Below are positions 52,634-62,662 of a stretch of 64,000 nt of DNA, in pieces. Source of the DNA: Yoonia sp. G8-12 (GTDB taxonomy: Bacteria; Pseudomonadota; Alphaproteobacteria; Rhodobacterales; Rhodobacteraceae). Numbering within the stretch: the first letter of the stretch is position 1; each line of letters opens with the position of its first letter. The notes below the pieces were generated by a model, which saw nothing but the letters and a program-made list of their open reading frames with translations, made no database searches and was not told the origin of the DNA. A program made the translations under genes and the position numbers. The DNA lies in contig NZ_CP151762.1 of NCBI RefSeq assembly GCF_038443675.1, forward strand, positions 310,001 to 374,000. Direction: 5' to 3'.

Positions 52634-54526
52634 CTAACACTGCGCATATCCCAACGGCTTGAGCGCTTCTTTGATCTCATCCAAAATCGCGGGATCATCA
52701 ATTGTTGCAGGCATTTTAAAGTCCTGCCCGTCTGCAATCTTTACCATCGTTGCGCGCAGGATTTTGCCCGAGCGTGTTTTGGGCAGGCGGTCCACAACGG
52801 CAACCAGCTTGAACGCGGCAACGGGGCCAATCGTATCACGGACCCTTTTGATACAGTCTTTGGCGATCTGCTCTGGTGTCGTTTCACAACCTTTGTTGAG
52901 ACAAACAAACCCCATGGGCAGCTGCCCTTTCAGCTCATCCGTCACACCGATCACCGCGCATTCTCCAACGTCGGGATGCCCCGCTAGCACTTCCTCCATC
53001 GCCCCCGTCGAAAGCCGGTGGCCTGCCACGTTGATCACGTCATCGGTGCGCGCCATGATGTAGAGGTATCCGTCTTCATCAATCATGCCCGCATCGCCGG
53101 TTTCATAATAGCCGGGGAAGGTGGTCAGATAAGATTTCACGAACCGGTCCTCGGCGTTCCACAGCGTCGGCAATGTGCCGGGGGGCAGGGGCAGTTTGAC
53201 CGCGATTGCCCCCAGTTCACCCGGTTTCATCTGATGGCCAGCTTCATCCAGAATTTGCACGTCATAACCCGGCATCGCCACAGTGGGTGAGCCTATTTTT
53301 ACCGGCAGTGCCTCAATCCCTGCGGGGTTGCCTGCGATGGTGTAGCCGGTTTCAGTCTGCCACCAGTGATCATAGACCGGCACGCCCATAATGCGCTGTG
53401 CCCATTCAATCGTGTCAGGATCCGCCCGTTCGCCCGCCAGATACAGCGCGCGCAGGCCCGAAATGTCATAGTTCTTGATCATCTCGCCCTTCGGGTCTTC
53501 GCGTTTGATCGCGCGAAAGGCGGTGGGGGCGGTAAAGAAGGATTTGACGTTATATTCTTCGATCACGCGCCAGAAGGTGCCTGCGTCGGGCGTGCCAACC
53601 GGCTTGCCCTCGAACACGACAGTGGTGTTGCCGTGGATCAGGGGCGCGTAGCAGATATACGAATGGCCCACGACCCAGCCCACATCGGATGCGGCCCAAA
53701 ACACATCGCCGGGGTCCACATCATAGATGGCTTTCATCGTCCAGTTCAGCGCCACGAGGTGCCCGGCTGTGGGGCGCACAACGCCCTTGGGCGCGCCGGT
53801 GGTGCCAGAGGTATAGAGGATATAGGCGGGATGGTCGCCTTTGACGGGCACACATTCAGCAAGCTCGACACCGGCTTGGAAGCCGTGCCAGTCATAGTCA
53901 CGCCCCTCGATCAAGGCGGCAACTTCCTGTTCGCGTTGAAAGATCACGCAGAAATCGGGCTTGTGCTTGGCCAGTTCAATGGCCCCGTCCAGCAGCGGTT
54001 TGTAATGCACGACACGCCCCGGTTCGATCCCGCAGGAGCCTGCGATAATCGCTTTGGGGGTGGCATCATCGATCCGCACGGCCAGTTCATTCGCGGCAAA
54101 GCCACCGAAGACAACCGAATGGATGGCCCCGAGGCGCGCGCAGGCCAACATCGCCTCGAGTGCTTCGGGGATCATCGGCATGTAGATAATAACGCGGTCA
54201 CCTTTTTCGATGCCTTTGGCGCGCAAGGCACCTGCAAGCGAGGCCACGCGCGTCTGCAATTCCGCGTAGGTGATGGTGTGTTTGGTATGGGTGACGGGGC
54301 TGTCATAGATAATGGCCAGCTGTTCGCCGCGGCCGTTTTCCACATGACGGTCTACTGCATTGTAGCAGGTATTGACCTCGGCATCTGCAAACCAGCGGTA
54401 AAGCGGGGCTTTGCTGTCATCAAGCGCCTTTGTCGGGGGTGTGACCCAGTCGATTGACTTGGCCTGATCCATCCAGAAACCCTCTGGATCGTTCTGCCAC
54501 GCGCCATAAACCTCAGCATATCCCAT
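52634..54526 (-). CDS. prpE: Propionyl-CoA synthetase (acetyl-CoA synthetase family)
   Basis: The 630-residue protein is an ANL-superfamily acyl-CoA ligase with YTSGTTGAPKGVVRP (AMP-binding loop), YDHWWQTETGY, YYETGDAG and the catalytic Lys in LPKTRSGKILRATM. The start MGYAEVYGAWQNDPEGFWMDQA and SVVFGGFAANELAVRIDD are typical of PrpE. It activates propionate or acetate to the CoA thioester. The position behind a malic enzyme links it to short-chain acid or DMSP-derived propionate use, which is an inference. Confidence 0.9.
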   Translation of the reverse strand: MGYAEVYGAWQNDPEGFWMDQAKSIDWVTPPTKALDDSKAPLYRWFADAEVNTCYNAVDRHVENGRGEQLAIIYDSPVTHTKHTITYAELQTRVASLAGALRAKGIEKGDRVIIYMPMIPEALEAMLACARLGAIHSVVFGGFAANELAVRIDDATPKAIIAGSCGIEPGRVVHYKPLLDGAIELAKHKPDFCVIFQREQEVAALIEGRDYDWHGFQAGVELAECVPVKGDHPAYILYTSGTTGAPKGVVRPTAGHLVALNWTMKAIYDVDPGDVFWAASDVGWVVGHSYICYAPLIHGNTTVVFEGKPVGTPDAGTFWRVIEEYNVKSFFTAPTAFRAIKREDPKGEMIKNYDISGLRALYLAGERADPDTIEWAQRIMGVPVYDHWWQTETGYTIAGNPAGIEALPVKIGSPTVAMPGYDVQILDEAGHQMKPGELGAIAVKLPLPPGTLPTLWNAEDRFVKSYLTTFPGYYETGDAGMIDEDGYLYIMARTDDVINVAGHRLSTGAMEEVLAGHPDVGECAVIGVTDELKGQLPMGFVCLNKGCETTPEQIAKDCIKRVRDTIGPVAAFKLVAVVDRLPKTRSGKILRATMVKIADGQDFKMPATIDDPAILDEIKEALKPLGYAQC

Positions 54527-54624
54527 GTCGTCCTCCCAAACATATTGGAAGGATTGTTAAGCGCGGGAATATGCCTCTGCAAGCATCGCGGCCCTGCTTT
54601 GCAGCGATCTGGTCAAAAACTTAA

Positions 54625-56903
54625 CTACCCGTAGTGCGCCACCGGTGTCCCTGCGATGGCCGACATGTTCAGAAGGCCGCGCGCTGTGATTGATGGTGTC
54701 ACGATGTGGCACCGGTTCCCCATGCCGACCAGGATCGGGCCAACCTCAAGTCCGCCACCTTTCATCTTCAGGATATTGCGCACACCAGAGGCCGCGTCGG
54801 TATTCGCAAAGACAAGCGTATTTGCCGCACCGGGCAGATGTGCGGCAGGGAAGACGCGGTTGCGCAACTCGACATCAAGGGCCGCATCGACATGCATCTC
54901 GCCTTCATAGGCAAAGTCGCGTGGCGCGCTGTCGAGGATTTCCATCGCCGCACGCATCCGGCGTCCGCTGTCACTGTCAAGATTGCCGAACTGGCTATGC
55001 GAACACAGCGCAATTTTGGGATCGACACCAAAGCGGCGGACGTGACGCGCGGCCCCGATGACGGTTTCGGCGATTTGCTGAGGCGTGGGTTCGGGGTGGA
55101 CTTGGGTGTCGGCGATAAAGAGCGGGCCATCCTCAAGGATCATCAGCGACAGGCCTGCGACGGGGTGGAATTCGCGGGTGCCAAGGACCTGACTGACGTA
55201 GTTGAGGTGCCACAGGTATTGCCCGAACGTGCCGCAAATCATGCTGTCGGCCTCGCCACGGTGCACCATGACAGCCGCAATGGCGGTGCTGTTGGTGCGC
55301 ATCACGGCCTTGGCGAGATCAGGGGTCACCCCCTGCGGGCCATCAGATCGTGATAGGTGCCCCAATAGTCCCGATAGCGCGGGTCGTCCTGCGGGTTCAC
55401 GATGCTGAAATCCACACCTGGTCTGATCTTCAGGCCGGCGCGTTCGCAGCGCGCTGCGATCACCTCGGGGCGGCCGATCAGGATGGGCGTATCTGTGGTT
55501 TCTTCCATGATGGCCTGAGAGGCACGCAGCACGCGCTCGTCCTCACCTTCGGCGAAGACGATGCGGCGCGTGACGGTGCGGGCTGCGTCAAAGACAGGAC
55601 GCATGATCATGGCGGATTTGAACACTGATCCGTCAAGGTGGGCCTTGTAGGCCTTCATATCTTCAACAGGGCGCGTCGCGACACCGGTCGCGATCGCGGC
55701 ACCTGCAACGGCGCTGGCCACCACACCCATCAGGCGCGGATCAAAGGGTTTGGGGATAAGATAATCGGCCCCGAAGGTCAGTTGTTCGCCCTTGTAGGCG
55801 GCGGCAGCCTCGGCGCTGGTGGTGGCACGGGCAAGGGCGGCGATACCTTCGACACATGCGATCTTCATCTCGTCGTTGATCTCGGTCGCGCCCACATCCA
55901 GCGCGCCACGGAAGATGAAGGGAAAGCACAGAACGTTGTTGACCTGATTGGGGAAATCGCTGCGACCCGTCGCGATAATCGCGTTTGGGTTAACCGCGCG
56001 CGCCGCGTCGGGGTCGATTTCAGGATTGGGGTTCGCCAGCGCAAAGATAATGGGACGGTCCGCCATTTTGGCAACCATCTCGGGCTTTAGAACACCAGGG
56101 CCAGAGAGGCCCAAAAACAAATCCGCGCCGGCGATCACGTCGTCCAGCGTCGCGGCGGTTGTGCCTTGGGCATATTCCGCCTTTTGCGGCGTCATATCTT
56201 TTTCGCGGCCCTCGTAAACAAGGCCCTCGATATCGCACAGATAAACGTTTTCGCGCTTAACCCCAAGTTTCAGCAGCATGTTAAGGCAGGCGATCCCTGC
56301 CGCACCGCCACCAGTGCTGACGATCTTGATGTCTTCGAAACGCTTGCCCGCGATCCGTAGCGCGTTGGTTGCAGCAGCACCCACAACAATCGCGGTGCCG
56401 TGCTGGTCATCGTGAAAGACCGGAATATTCATCCGCTCACGACAGAGTTTTTCCACGATGAAACAGTCGGGCGCTTTGATGTCTTCAAGGTTGATCGCGC
56501 CAAAGGTCGGTTCCAGCGCGCAGACGATATCGGCCAGCTTTTCGGGATCGGGTTCGTTCAATTCAAGATCAAAGCAATCGATATTGGCGAATTTCTTGAA
56601 CAGAACCGCCTTGCCCTCCATCACCGGTTTTGAGGCCAGCGCACCGATGTTGCCAAGCCCCAAGACGGCCGTGCCATTGGTGACAACAGCCACCAGATTA
56701 CCACGCGAGGTATAATCGCGGGCGGTGTCGGGGTCATTCTTGATCTCGATACAGGCCTCGGCGACGCCGGGCGAATAAGCGCGCGCAAGGTCGCGGCCGG
56801 TTGCCAATGGTTTCGTTGCACGGATTTCCAATTTTCCGGGCTTGGGATACTTATGATAGTGAAGTGCGGCCTCTCTCAGGCTGTCCTTGGCATCGTCTGT
56901 CAT
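54625..56903 (-). pseudogene. maeB: NADP-dependent malic enzyme (MaeB type), frameshifted in the middle
   Basis: MaeB oxidatively decarboxylates malate to pyruvate. From the ATG at 56903 (GGAGG upstream) the protein has LARAYSPGVAEAC, the malic core FHDDQHGTAIVV, the NADP fold STGGGAAGIACLNM, then a phosphotransacetylase-like C-terminal domain. The frame stops after YHDLMARRG at 55326 because the G run (CCCCC at 55329-55333 on the plus strand) is one base short. With one more base it continues VTPDLAKAVMRTNSTAIAA through the second half of the PTA domain to 54625, about 760 residues in total, the normal size. A sequencing error is the simplest reading. A 20-bp palindrome lies just upstream. 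Confidence 0.92.
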
Positions 56904-56917
56904 AGCATCCTCCAAAT

Positions 56918-56937
56918 ATGGTTTAATATTAAACCAT
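56918..56937. promoter_or_regulatory. Perfect 20-bp palindrome between maeB and the VOC-cupin gene
   Basis: ATGGTTTAATATTAAACCAT is fully self-complementary and lies 15 nt before the maeB ATG and 91 nt before the divergent gene. The size and symmetry fit the operator of a dimeric regulator, such as a MarR- or GntR-type protein; no regulator gene is adjacent. Confidence 0.7.
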
Positions 56938-57028
56938 TTTCCCTTGTCCCTACGGAAAGCACGGCATGGGGTCAATTGCGTTGCGCCTACTCTTGCAAAT
57001 ATTTTGCGGCAGGGACAGGGTGCAATAC

Positions 57029-58114
57029 ATGACGAAGACGAATGAAATACGGGCCGAAGTATGCCTGCCGACAACAGACCTGCGCGCTGACCTTGGGTTT
57101 TTTGGAAACACCTTGGGCATGCGGCTGGATATGATTTATCCCGCTGATGATCCTTCGGTGGCGGTCTATTCCGGTCACGGTGTGCGCGTGCGATTGGACC
57201 AAGGTGCAGGTGAAAACCCCGCCCTGCTGCGAATACTTACCGATGATGCGGGGTTTGCGGATGGGCAAACGGCCATGACATCTCCGGGCGGTACACGTGT
57301 TGAAGTACACCCGCTGAACCCGCCCTTGGAATTGCCGCAGACTGATCATGCCTTTGTGGTGCGCCGTCTGGCCGATCAGGCCCCTTGGGTGATTGGCCGC
57401 GCGGGTATGCAGTATCGCGATCTGATCCCCAGCCGGTTGGGTGGGTCGATCATCGCCAGCCATATCCGTATTCCAGACGGCGGGCCCGTCCCTGACATGG
57501 TGCATTTCCATAGGGTCGGGTTTCAGCTGATCTTTTGTTATCGCGGCTGGGTCGATGTGGTCTACGAAGACCAAGGCCCGCCCATCCGGCTGACTGCGGG
57601 CGATTGCTTTATCCAGCCCCCCGAAATCCGCCACCGCGTGCTGGAAGCCTCGGACGGGATTGAAGTGATCGAGATCGGTGTGCCCGCCGAGCATATCACC
57701 GAGATTGATCACGACATGGCGTTGCCCACCCCGCACCTGCGGCCTGACCGAGAATGGCAGGGGCAGAAGTTTGTCTTCAACGAAGGCGCCAAGGCCGAGT
57801 GGCACCCCGCCCGTCTGCCCGGGTTCGTGTCGCGCGATACAACCATTGCCACGAATACCAAGGGCGTTGCGGGCGTGAATGTGATCCGCAAAGGGGCGGG
57901 CGATCCGGTTTGGTCCAGCCATGATGCCGACATCCATTTCACTTTCGTCATGGAAGGCACGATGACCTTGGAGGGCGAGGGCAAAGACCCGTTCACGCTC
58001 TCACCCGGCGATGCCTTTGTTATTCCGCCGGGCATGCAGACCCGTTATGCCGATCCATCGGATGATCTGGAACTGCTTGAGGTCACCTTGCCGGGCATGT
58101 TCGTGACGACCTAA
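57029..58114 (+). CDS. VOC (glyoxalase-like) and bicupin fusion protein
   Basis: The 361-residue protein joins a vicinal-oxygen-chelate half domain at about residues 1-105 (AEVCLPTTDLRADLGFFGNTLGMRL) to two cupin domains. Cupin 1 (about 125-240) has PDMVHFHRVGFQLIFCYRG and GDCFIQPPEIRHRVLE. Cupin 2 (about 275-355) has HDADIHFTFVMEGTMTLEGEG and GDAFVIPPGMQTRY. His and Glu residues that could bind a metal are present. The reaction is unknown; a sugar-acid or nucleoside breakdown step is possible. AGGG lies before the ATG at 57029. It precedes cdd by 59 nt on the same strand, so it may belong to the salvage operon. Confidence 0.7.
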   Translation: MTKTNEIRAEVCLPTTDLRADLGFFGNTLGMRLDMIYPADDPSVAVYSGHGVRVRLDQGAGENPALLRILTDDAGFADGQTAMTSPGGTRVEVHPLNPPLELPQTDHAFVVRRLADQAPWVIGRAGMQYRDLIPSRLGGSIIASHIRIPDGGPVPDMVHFHRVGFQLIFCYRGWVDVVYEDQGPPIRLTAGDCFIQPPEIRHRVLEASDGIEVIEIGVPAEHITEIDHDMALPTPHLRPDREWQGQKFVFNEGAKAEWHPARLPGFVSRDTTIATNTKGVAGVNVIRKGAGDPVWSSHDADIHFTFVMEGTMTLEGEGKDPFTLSPGDAFVIPPGMQTRYADPSDDLELLEVTLPGMFVTT

Positions 58115-58173
58115 GCCCCTTGCATCCGCTGGCGTCCCGTCACACTCTGGGTGCCAATAATATCGGAGGGGTC

Positions 58174-58566
58174 ATGTCATTGATCGATCACGCGCGCATG
58201 GTTCGGGAAAACGCCTATGCGCCCTATTCGAAATTCAAGGTTGGTGCGGCGCTGCGGTCCACCTCAGGTGCGGTCCATGTAGGGTGCAACGTTGAAAACG
58301 TGGCCTACCCCGAAGGGACCTGCGCCGAGGCAGGCGCGATTGCCGCGATGATCGCCGCTGGCGATACCGCCATTGCCGAAATCGCGGTGATTGCCGACAG
58401 CCCCAAACCCGTGAGCCCCTGTGGCGGATGCCGTCAGAAGATTGCCGAGTTTGCATCGGGTGATGTCAAAGTCACGCTCACAACAACCGACGGGATCGTG
58501 CAGGAAACAACCGTTGCCGCACTTTTGCCGGGCAGTTTTGACGCAGATTACATGAGCCGCGTCTAA
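58174..58566 (+). CDS. cdd: Cytidine deaminase
   Basis: The 130-residue tetrameric-type enzyme turns cytidine and deoxycytidine into uridine and deoxyuridine. Zinc ligands are in CAEAGAIAAM (Cys plus catalytic Glu) and PCGGCRQ. NAYAPYSKFKVGAAL is the usual substrate region. GGAGG lies 5-6 nt before the ATG at 58174; a longer frame from 58120 lacks similarity. It is followed by deoA after 1 nt. Confidence 0.95.
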   Translation: MSLIDHARMVRENAYAPYSKFKVGAALRSTSGAVHVGCNVENVAYPEGTCAEAGAIAAMIAAGDTAIAEIAVIADSPKPVSPCGGCRQKIAEFASGDVKVTLTTTDGIVQETTVAALLPGSFDADYMSRV

Positions 58567-58567
58567 C

Positions 58568-59869
58568 ATGGATGCCCGCGCCATCATTGCCGCCATCAGG
58601 GACAAGAACACCCCCGGTCAGGAAGAACTGACATGGTTTGCCAAGGGCCTTGCCAGCGGGGCGGTGAGTGACGCGCAAGCGGGTGCTTTTGCGATGGCCG
58701 TGGTGCTGAACGGGCTGAGTGATGCAGGCCGCGTGGCCCTGACAATCGGCATGCGCGACAGCGGCGATGTCATGAAATGGGATTTGCCCGGCCCGGTCAT
58801 CGACAAACACTCAACCGGCGGGGTGGGCGATTGCGTATCGCTGATCCTGGCACCTGTGCTGGCGGCGTGCGGTGTCTATGTTCCAATGATTTCGGGGCGC
58901 GGGCTTGGCCATACCGGCGGGACGCTGGATAAGCTTGAGGCGATTCCGGGCGTGAATATCAATGTCACCGAAAAGCAGTTGCGCCTGATTACCCGCGAAG
59001 TGGGCTGCGCGATTGTCAGCGCCACAGGCCAGATTGCACCCGCTGACCGCCGCCTTTACGCGATCCGCGATGTAACAGCGACGGTGGAAAGCGTCGATCT
59101 GATTACGGCCTCGATCCTGTCCAAGAAACTGGCCGCAGGACTTGATAGCCTGATATTGGACGTCAAATGCGGGTCTGGCGCATTCATGAAAACCCCCGAT
59201 GAGGCGCGCGCGCTGGCCCATGCGCTGGTGGGGGCCGCCAATGGCGCAGGCTGTGCGACGGCGGCGATGATCACCGATATGAACGAACCGCTCGCGCCCG
59301 CGCTGGGCAACGCGGTTGAGGTGGCGATCTGTATGGAGGTGCTGGCAGGCAATCCAGAGGTGGCGCCACGGCTCTACGATTTGACGGTCGGGCTATGCGC
59401 CCAGCTATTGATGATGCAAGGCGAAGACACTGCCGCCGCCGTGTCCCGCGTGAAATCAGCCATCAGTTCCGGTGCCGCGATGGAGCGCTTTTCGCAAATG
59501 ATCGCGGCTTTGGGTGGCCCGCCTGACATGGCGCATGACTGGCACACCCATTTGCCCAAAGCGCCCGTCGTGGGCGAAGTCACAGCGCCCGCATCCGGCT
59601 ACATCTCGGCAATTGATGGTGAAGCGCTGGGGCTGGCAGTGGTGGCCTTGGGCGGCGGGCGCAATGTGGAAACCGATCAGGTCAATCCTGCTGTCGGTCT
59701 GACTGAGGTGGTTCGTCTGGGTACCAAGGTCACGCGCGGTGATCCGCTTTGCGTGGTGCATGCTGCCGACGAAGACGCCGCCGTTGCCGCGGCAATGGCA
59801 GTACAGGCGGCAATGACGATCGGTGATGCTGTCGCACCCGGGCCATTGGTTATCGAAGGGATCACATGA
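58568..59869 (+). CDS. deoA: Thymidine phosphorylase
   Basis: DeoA splits thymidine and deoxyuridine to base and deoxyribose 1-phosphate. The 433-residue protein has KHSTGGVGDCVSLILAPV (phosphate and nucleoside site), SGRGLGHTGGTLDKLEAIPG and LDVKCGSGAFM. It starts 1 nt after cdd and overlaps deoB by 4 nt. Confidence 0.96.
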   Translation: MDARAIIAAIRDKNTPGQEELTWFAKGLASGAVSDAQAGAFAMAVVLNGLSDAGRVALTIGMRDSGDVMKWDLPGPVIDKHSTGGVGDCVSLILAPVLAACGVYVPMISGRGLGHTGGTLDKLEAIPGVNINVTEKQLRLITREVGCAIVSATGQIAPADRRLYAIRDVTATVESVDLITASILSKKLAAGLDSLILDVKCGSGAFMKTPDEARALAHALVGAANGAGCATAAMITDMNEPLAPALGNAVEVAICMEVLAGNPEVAPRLYDLTVGLCAQLLMMQGEDTAAAVSRVKSAISSGAAMERFSQMIAALGGPPDMAHDWHTHLPKAPVVGEVTAPASGYISAIDGEALGLAVVALGGGRNVETDQVNPAVGLTEVVRLGTKVTRGDPLCVVHAADEDAAVAAAMAVQAAMTIGDAVAPGPLVIEGIT

Positions 59870-61044
59870 TGCCACGCGCATTTCTTATTGTCATTGATAG
59901 CGTGGGGATCGGCGGCGCGCCGGATGCTGATCAGTTCTTTAACGGTGACCTGCCAGATATCGGCGCCAATACTGTGGGCCATATCGCCCGCGATGCGGGG
60001 CTGAACGTTCCCACCCTGGACGCCTTGGGGATGGGCGCTGCGGTGGAACTGGCCTCAGGCGAAGCGGCTGTCGGGCTGGGGCGCACGCCATCGGGCGCGT
60101 GGGGGGCTGCCACGGAAATATCGCGCGGCAAGGATACCCCCTCGGGCCACTGGGAACTGGCGGGGGTACCGGTGCCGTGGGACTGGCACGTGTTTCCCGA
60201 TACCGACCCCGCGTTCCCACCCGAGGTGACTGCGCTGATTTGCAAACTTGCGGGCACAGAGGGCATCTTGGGCAACCGCCATGCCTCGGGCACCGTTGTT
60301 CTGGACGAAGAAGGCGAGGCGCACCTGCGCACGGGCTGGCCGATTTGTTACACCTCTGCCGATAGTGTGCTGCAGATTGCAGCCCATGAAGAGGCATTTG
60401 GGTTGGAGCGACTGTACAAGCTTTGCAAAGACCTTGCGCCCACATTGCACGCCATGAAAGTTGGCCGCGTCATCGCCCGCCCGTTTCTTGGCGATGTTGG
60501 CGATTTCAAACGCACCGCCAATCGCAAGGATTTCGCGATTGCGCCGCCATCGCCCACAATCTGCGACTACGTCCATGATGCAGGGCACACCGTACATGCC
60601 GTGGGCAAAATCGGCGATATCTTCTCGATGCGCGGGATTGATGATTTGCGCAAAGGGCAGGACGCCGCGCTGATGCAGCACATCCATGATCTGACGGATG
60701 AGGCGGCAGATGGCGCCTTCATTTTTGCCAATCTGGTCGAATTTGATAGCGAATACGGGCATCGGCGCGACGCGGCAGGGTACCGCGATCATTTGCAGTG
60801 GTTCGACGCAGAACTGGCGGCGCTTTTACCGAAACTGAAACTAGATGATCTGTTGATCGTCACCGCAGACCATGGCAATGACCCCACATGGGCTGGTACT
60901 GATCACACCCGTGAACGTGTGCCGGTATTGGTGCATGGTTTGGGCGCACGTGCCTTGGGTCAGTTACAATTTGTTGACGTGGCCGCCAGCATCGCCGCCC
61001 ATTTGAACGTGCCTTACGCAGGCCAAGGAAAGAGCTTTTTATGA
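59866..61044 (+). CDS. deoB: Phosphopentomutase
   Basis: DeoB moves the phosphate of ribose or deoxyribose 1-phosphate to position 5. The 392-residue metalloenzyme of the alkaline phosphatase superfamily has FLIVIDSVGIGGAPDA, the phospho-acceptor Thr in GKDTPSGHWE, VGRVIARPFLG and DLLIVTADHGNDPTW-GTDHTRERVP. Starts at 59866 or 59869 are possible; 59866 overlaps the deoA stop. Confidence 0.96.
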   Translation: MMPRAFLIVIDSVGIGGAPDADQFFNGDLPDIGANTVGHIARDAGLNVPTLDALGMGAAVELASGEAAVGLGRTPSGAWGAATEISRGKDTPSGHWELAGVPVPWDWHVFPDTDPAFPPEVTALICKLAGTEGILGNRHASGTVVLDEEGEAHLRTGWPICYTSADSVLQIAAHEEAFGLERLYKLCKDLAPTLHAMKVGRVIARPFLGDVGDFKRTANRKDFAIAPPSPTICDYVHDAGHTVHAVGKIGDIFSMRGIDDLRKGQDAALMQHIHDLTDEAADGAFIFANLVEFDSEYGHRRDAAGYRDHLQWFDAELAALLPKLKLDDLLIVTADHGNDPTWAGTDHTRERVPVLVHGLGARALGQLQFVDVAASIAAHLNVPYAGQGKSFL

Positions 61045-62030
61045 GTTTTCGCACCCTCCCCAAGGTCGAGCTGCATACCCACCTGGAAGGCTGCGCGCCA
61101 CCTGAATTCATCAAAGGGCTGGCGGCGGAAAAGAAGATTGATATCAGCAAGATATTCACCGCCGACGGCGGGTATGCCTTTCGCGACTTTGACCATTTCC
61201 TCAAGGTCTATGAGGCCGCTTGCACGACCCTGCAAACGCCCGAGGATTTCCGCCGCCTGACGCTGGCTGTGCTGGAAGAAACTGCTTTTCACGGTGTGGT
61301 CTACATGGAAACTTTTGTGTCCCCTGATTTTTGCGGTGGTGGCGATTTGGCAGCGTGGAAAGACTATCTTGCCGCGATGGAAGATGCAGCAGCCGAGGGG
61401 CAAGAAAAGCTTGGAATCACCCTCAAGGGCATCGTTACAGGCATCCGCCACTTCGGGCCTGACGCCTGCAAACCAGCTGCGCGCTGTGCAGCCGAAACCT
61501 TTGGTGATTTCATCGTTGGCTACGGGATGGCCGGTGGCGAAATGGTCGGACGGCCCGGCGATTATCGCTATAGCTTTGATATGGCGCGTGAGGCAGGGAT
61601 GCCATTGACGTGCCACGCAGGCGAATGGGGCGGTGCTGCGATGGTGGCCGAAACCCTGCGCGATTTACGGGTCGGACGGATTGGCCACGGGATTGGCGCG
61701 ATCACGGATCCTGCGCTGATCGAAGAGATTGCCGAGAAAGAGATCGTGTTAGAGGTCTGCCCCGGATCAAACGTGGTGTTGAAAGCGGTCAAAGGCTGGG
61801 ACAACCACCCGATTGCCAAGCTGCGCGACGCGGGTGTGAAGATTACAGTGTCTACCGATGATCCGCCGTTTTTCCACACCACGATGACCGACGAATACGA
61901 GATGCTTCACCGGACATTTGGCTGGGACGAAGACGACTTTAAGGCGTTGAACAAAACCGCCATCGCCGCCGCGTTCTGCGATGATGACACCAAGACCCGC
62001 ATTGCCAAAAGACTGGAGCCCACCCCATGA
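61041..62030 (+). CDS. add: Adenosine deaminase
   Basis: Add converts adenosine to inosine. The 329-residue TIM-barrel protein has LPKVELHTHLEGCAPPE (zinc His pair), TCHAGEWGG, GRIGHGIGAI and VSTDDPPFFHTT. Some bacterial members deaminate adenine instead, but the length and HTHLEG start suit adenosine deaminase. It overlaps both neighbours by 4 nt. Confidence 0.93.
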   Translation: MSFRTLPKVELHTHLEGCAPPEFIKGLAAEKKIDISKIFTADGGYAFRDFDHFLKVYEAACTTLQTPEDFRRLTLAVLEETAFHGVVYMETFVSPDFCGGGDLAAWKDYLAAMEDAAAEGQEKLGITLKGIVTGIRHFGPDACKPAARCAAETFGDFIVGYGMAGGEMVGRPGDYRYSFDMAREAGMPLTCHAGEWGGAAMVAETLRDLRVGRIGHGIGAITDPALIEEIAEKEIVLEVCPGSNVVLKAVKGWDNHPIAKLRDAGVKITVSTDDPPFFHTTMTDEYEMLHRTFGWDEDDFKALNKTAIAAAFCDDDTKTRIAKRLEPTP

Positions 62031-62659
62031 CCGAACACGTCACCCACGTCACCCATCCGTTGGTCCAGCACAAGCTGACGCTGATGCGCCAACGAGATAC
62101 CTCAACGGCTGTGTTCCGGCAATTATTGCGCGAAATCAGCCAGTTGCTTGCCTATGAGGTGACGCGCGGCCTGCCGATGACGACCAAGCGGATTGACACC
62201 CCGATGGAGCCAATGGACGCGCCCGTGATTGACGGCAAAAAGCTCGCACTGGTGTCAATCCTGCGTGCGGGCAACGGGCTTTTGGACGGTGTGCTTGAGC
62301 TGATCCCCTCGGCGCGGGTGGGTTTTGTCGGGCTCTACCGTGACGAAGAAACGCTCAAGCCGGTGCAGTACTATTTTAAAGTGCCAACCGAACTTGAGGA
62401 CCGTCTGGTTATTGCCGTTGATCCGATGCTGGCGACTGGAAATTCGTCGGTTGCAGCGATTGATCTGCTCAAAAAGGCAGGGGCCACCAACATCCGTTTC
62501 TTGTGTCTGCTTGCCGCACCCGAAGGGATTGCGCGGATGCGCGAGGCCCATCCTGACGTGCCGATTGTGACGGCAGCGATTGACAGCCACCTCAATGAGA
62601 ACGGCTATATTGTGCCGGGTCTTGGGGATGCTGGCGACCGGATGTTCGGCACCAAATAA
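62027..62659 (+). CDS. upp: Uracil phosphoribosyltransferase
   Basis: Upp makes UMP from uracil and PRPP. The 210-residue protein has THPLVQHKLTLMRQRDTST at the N-terminus, VSILRAGNGLLDG and the PRPP loop VDPMLATGNSSVAAI. It is the last gene of the cdd-deoA-deoB-add-upp unit; the stop is 4 nt from the convergent gene. Confidence 0.96.
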   Translation: MTEHVTHVTHPLVQHKLTLMRQRDTSTAVFRQLLREISQLLAYEVTRGLPMTTKRIDTPMEPMDAPVIDGKKLALVSILRAGNGLLDGVLELIPSARVGFVGLYRDEETLKPVQYYFKVPTELEDRLVIAVDPMLATGNSSVAAIDLLKKAGATNIRFLCLLAAPEGIARMREAHPDVPIVTAAIDSHLNENGYIVPGLGDAGDRMFGTK

Positions 62660-62662
62660 GTC

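Noticed and set aside
53366..54457. 363-codon plus-strand frame opposite prpE.
   Set aside because: Antisense of a strongly conserved enzyme; the His- and Gly-rich translation has no family features.
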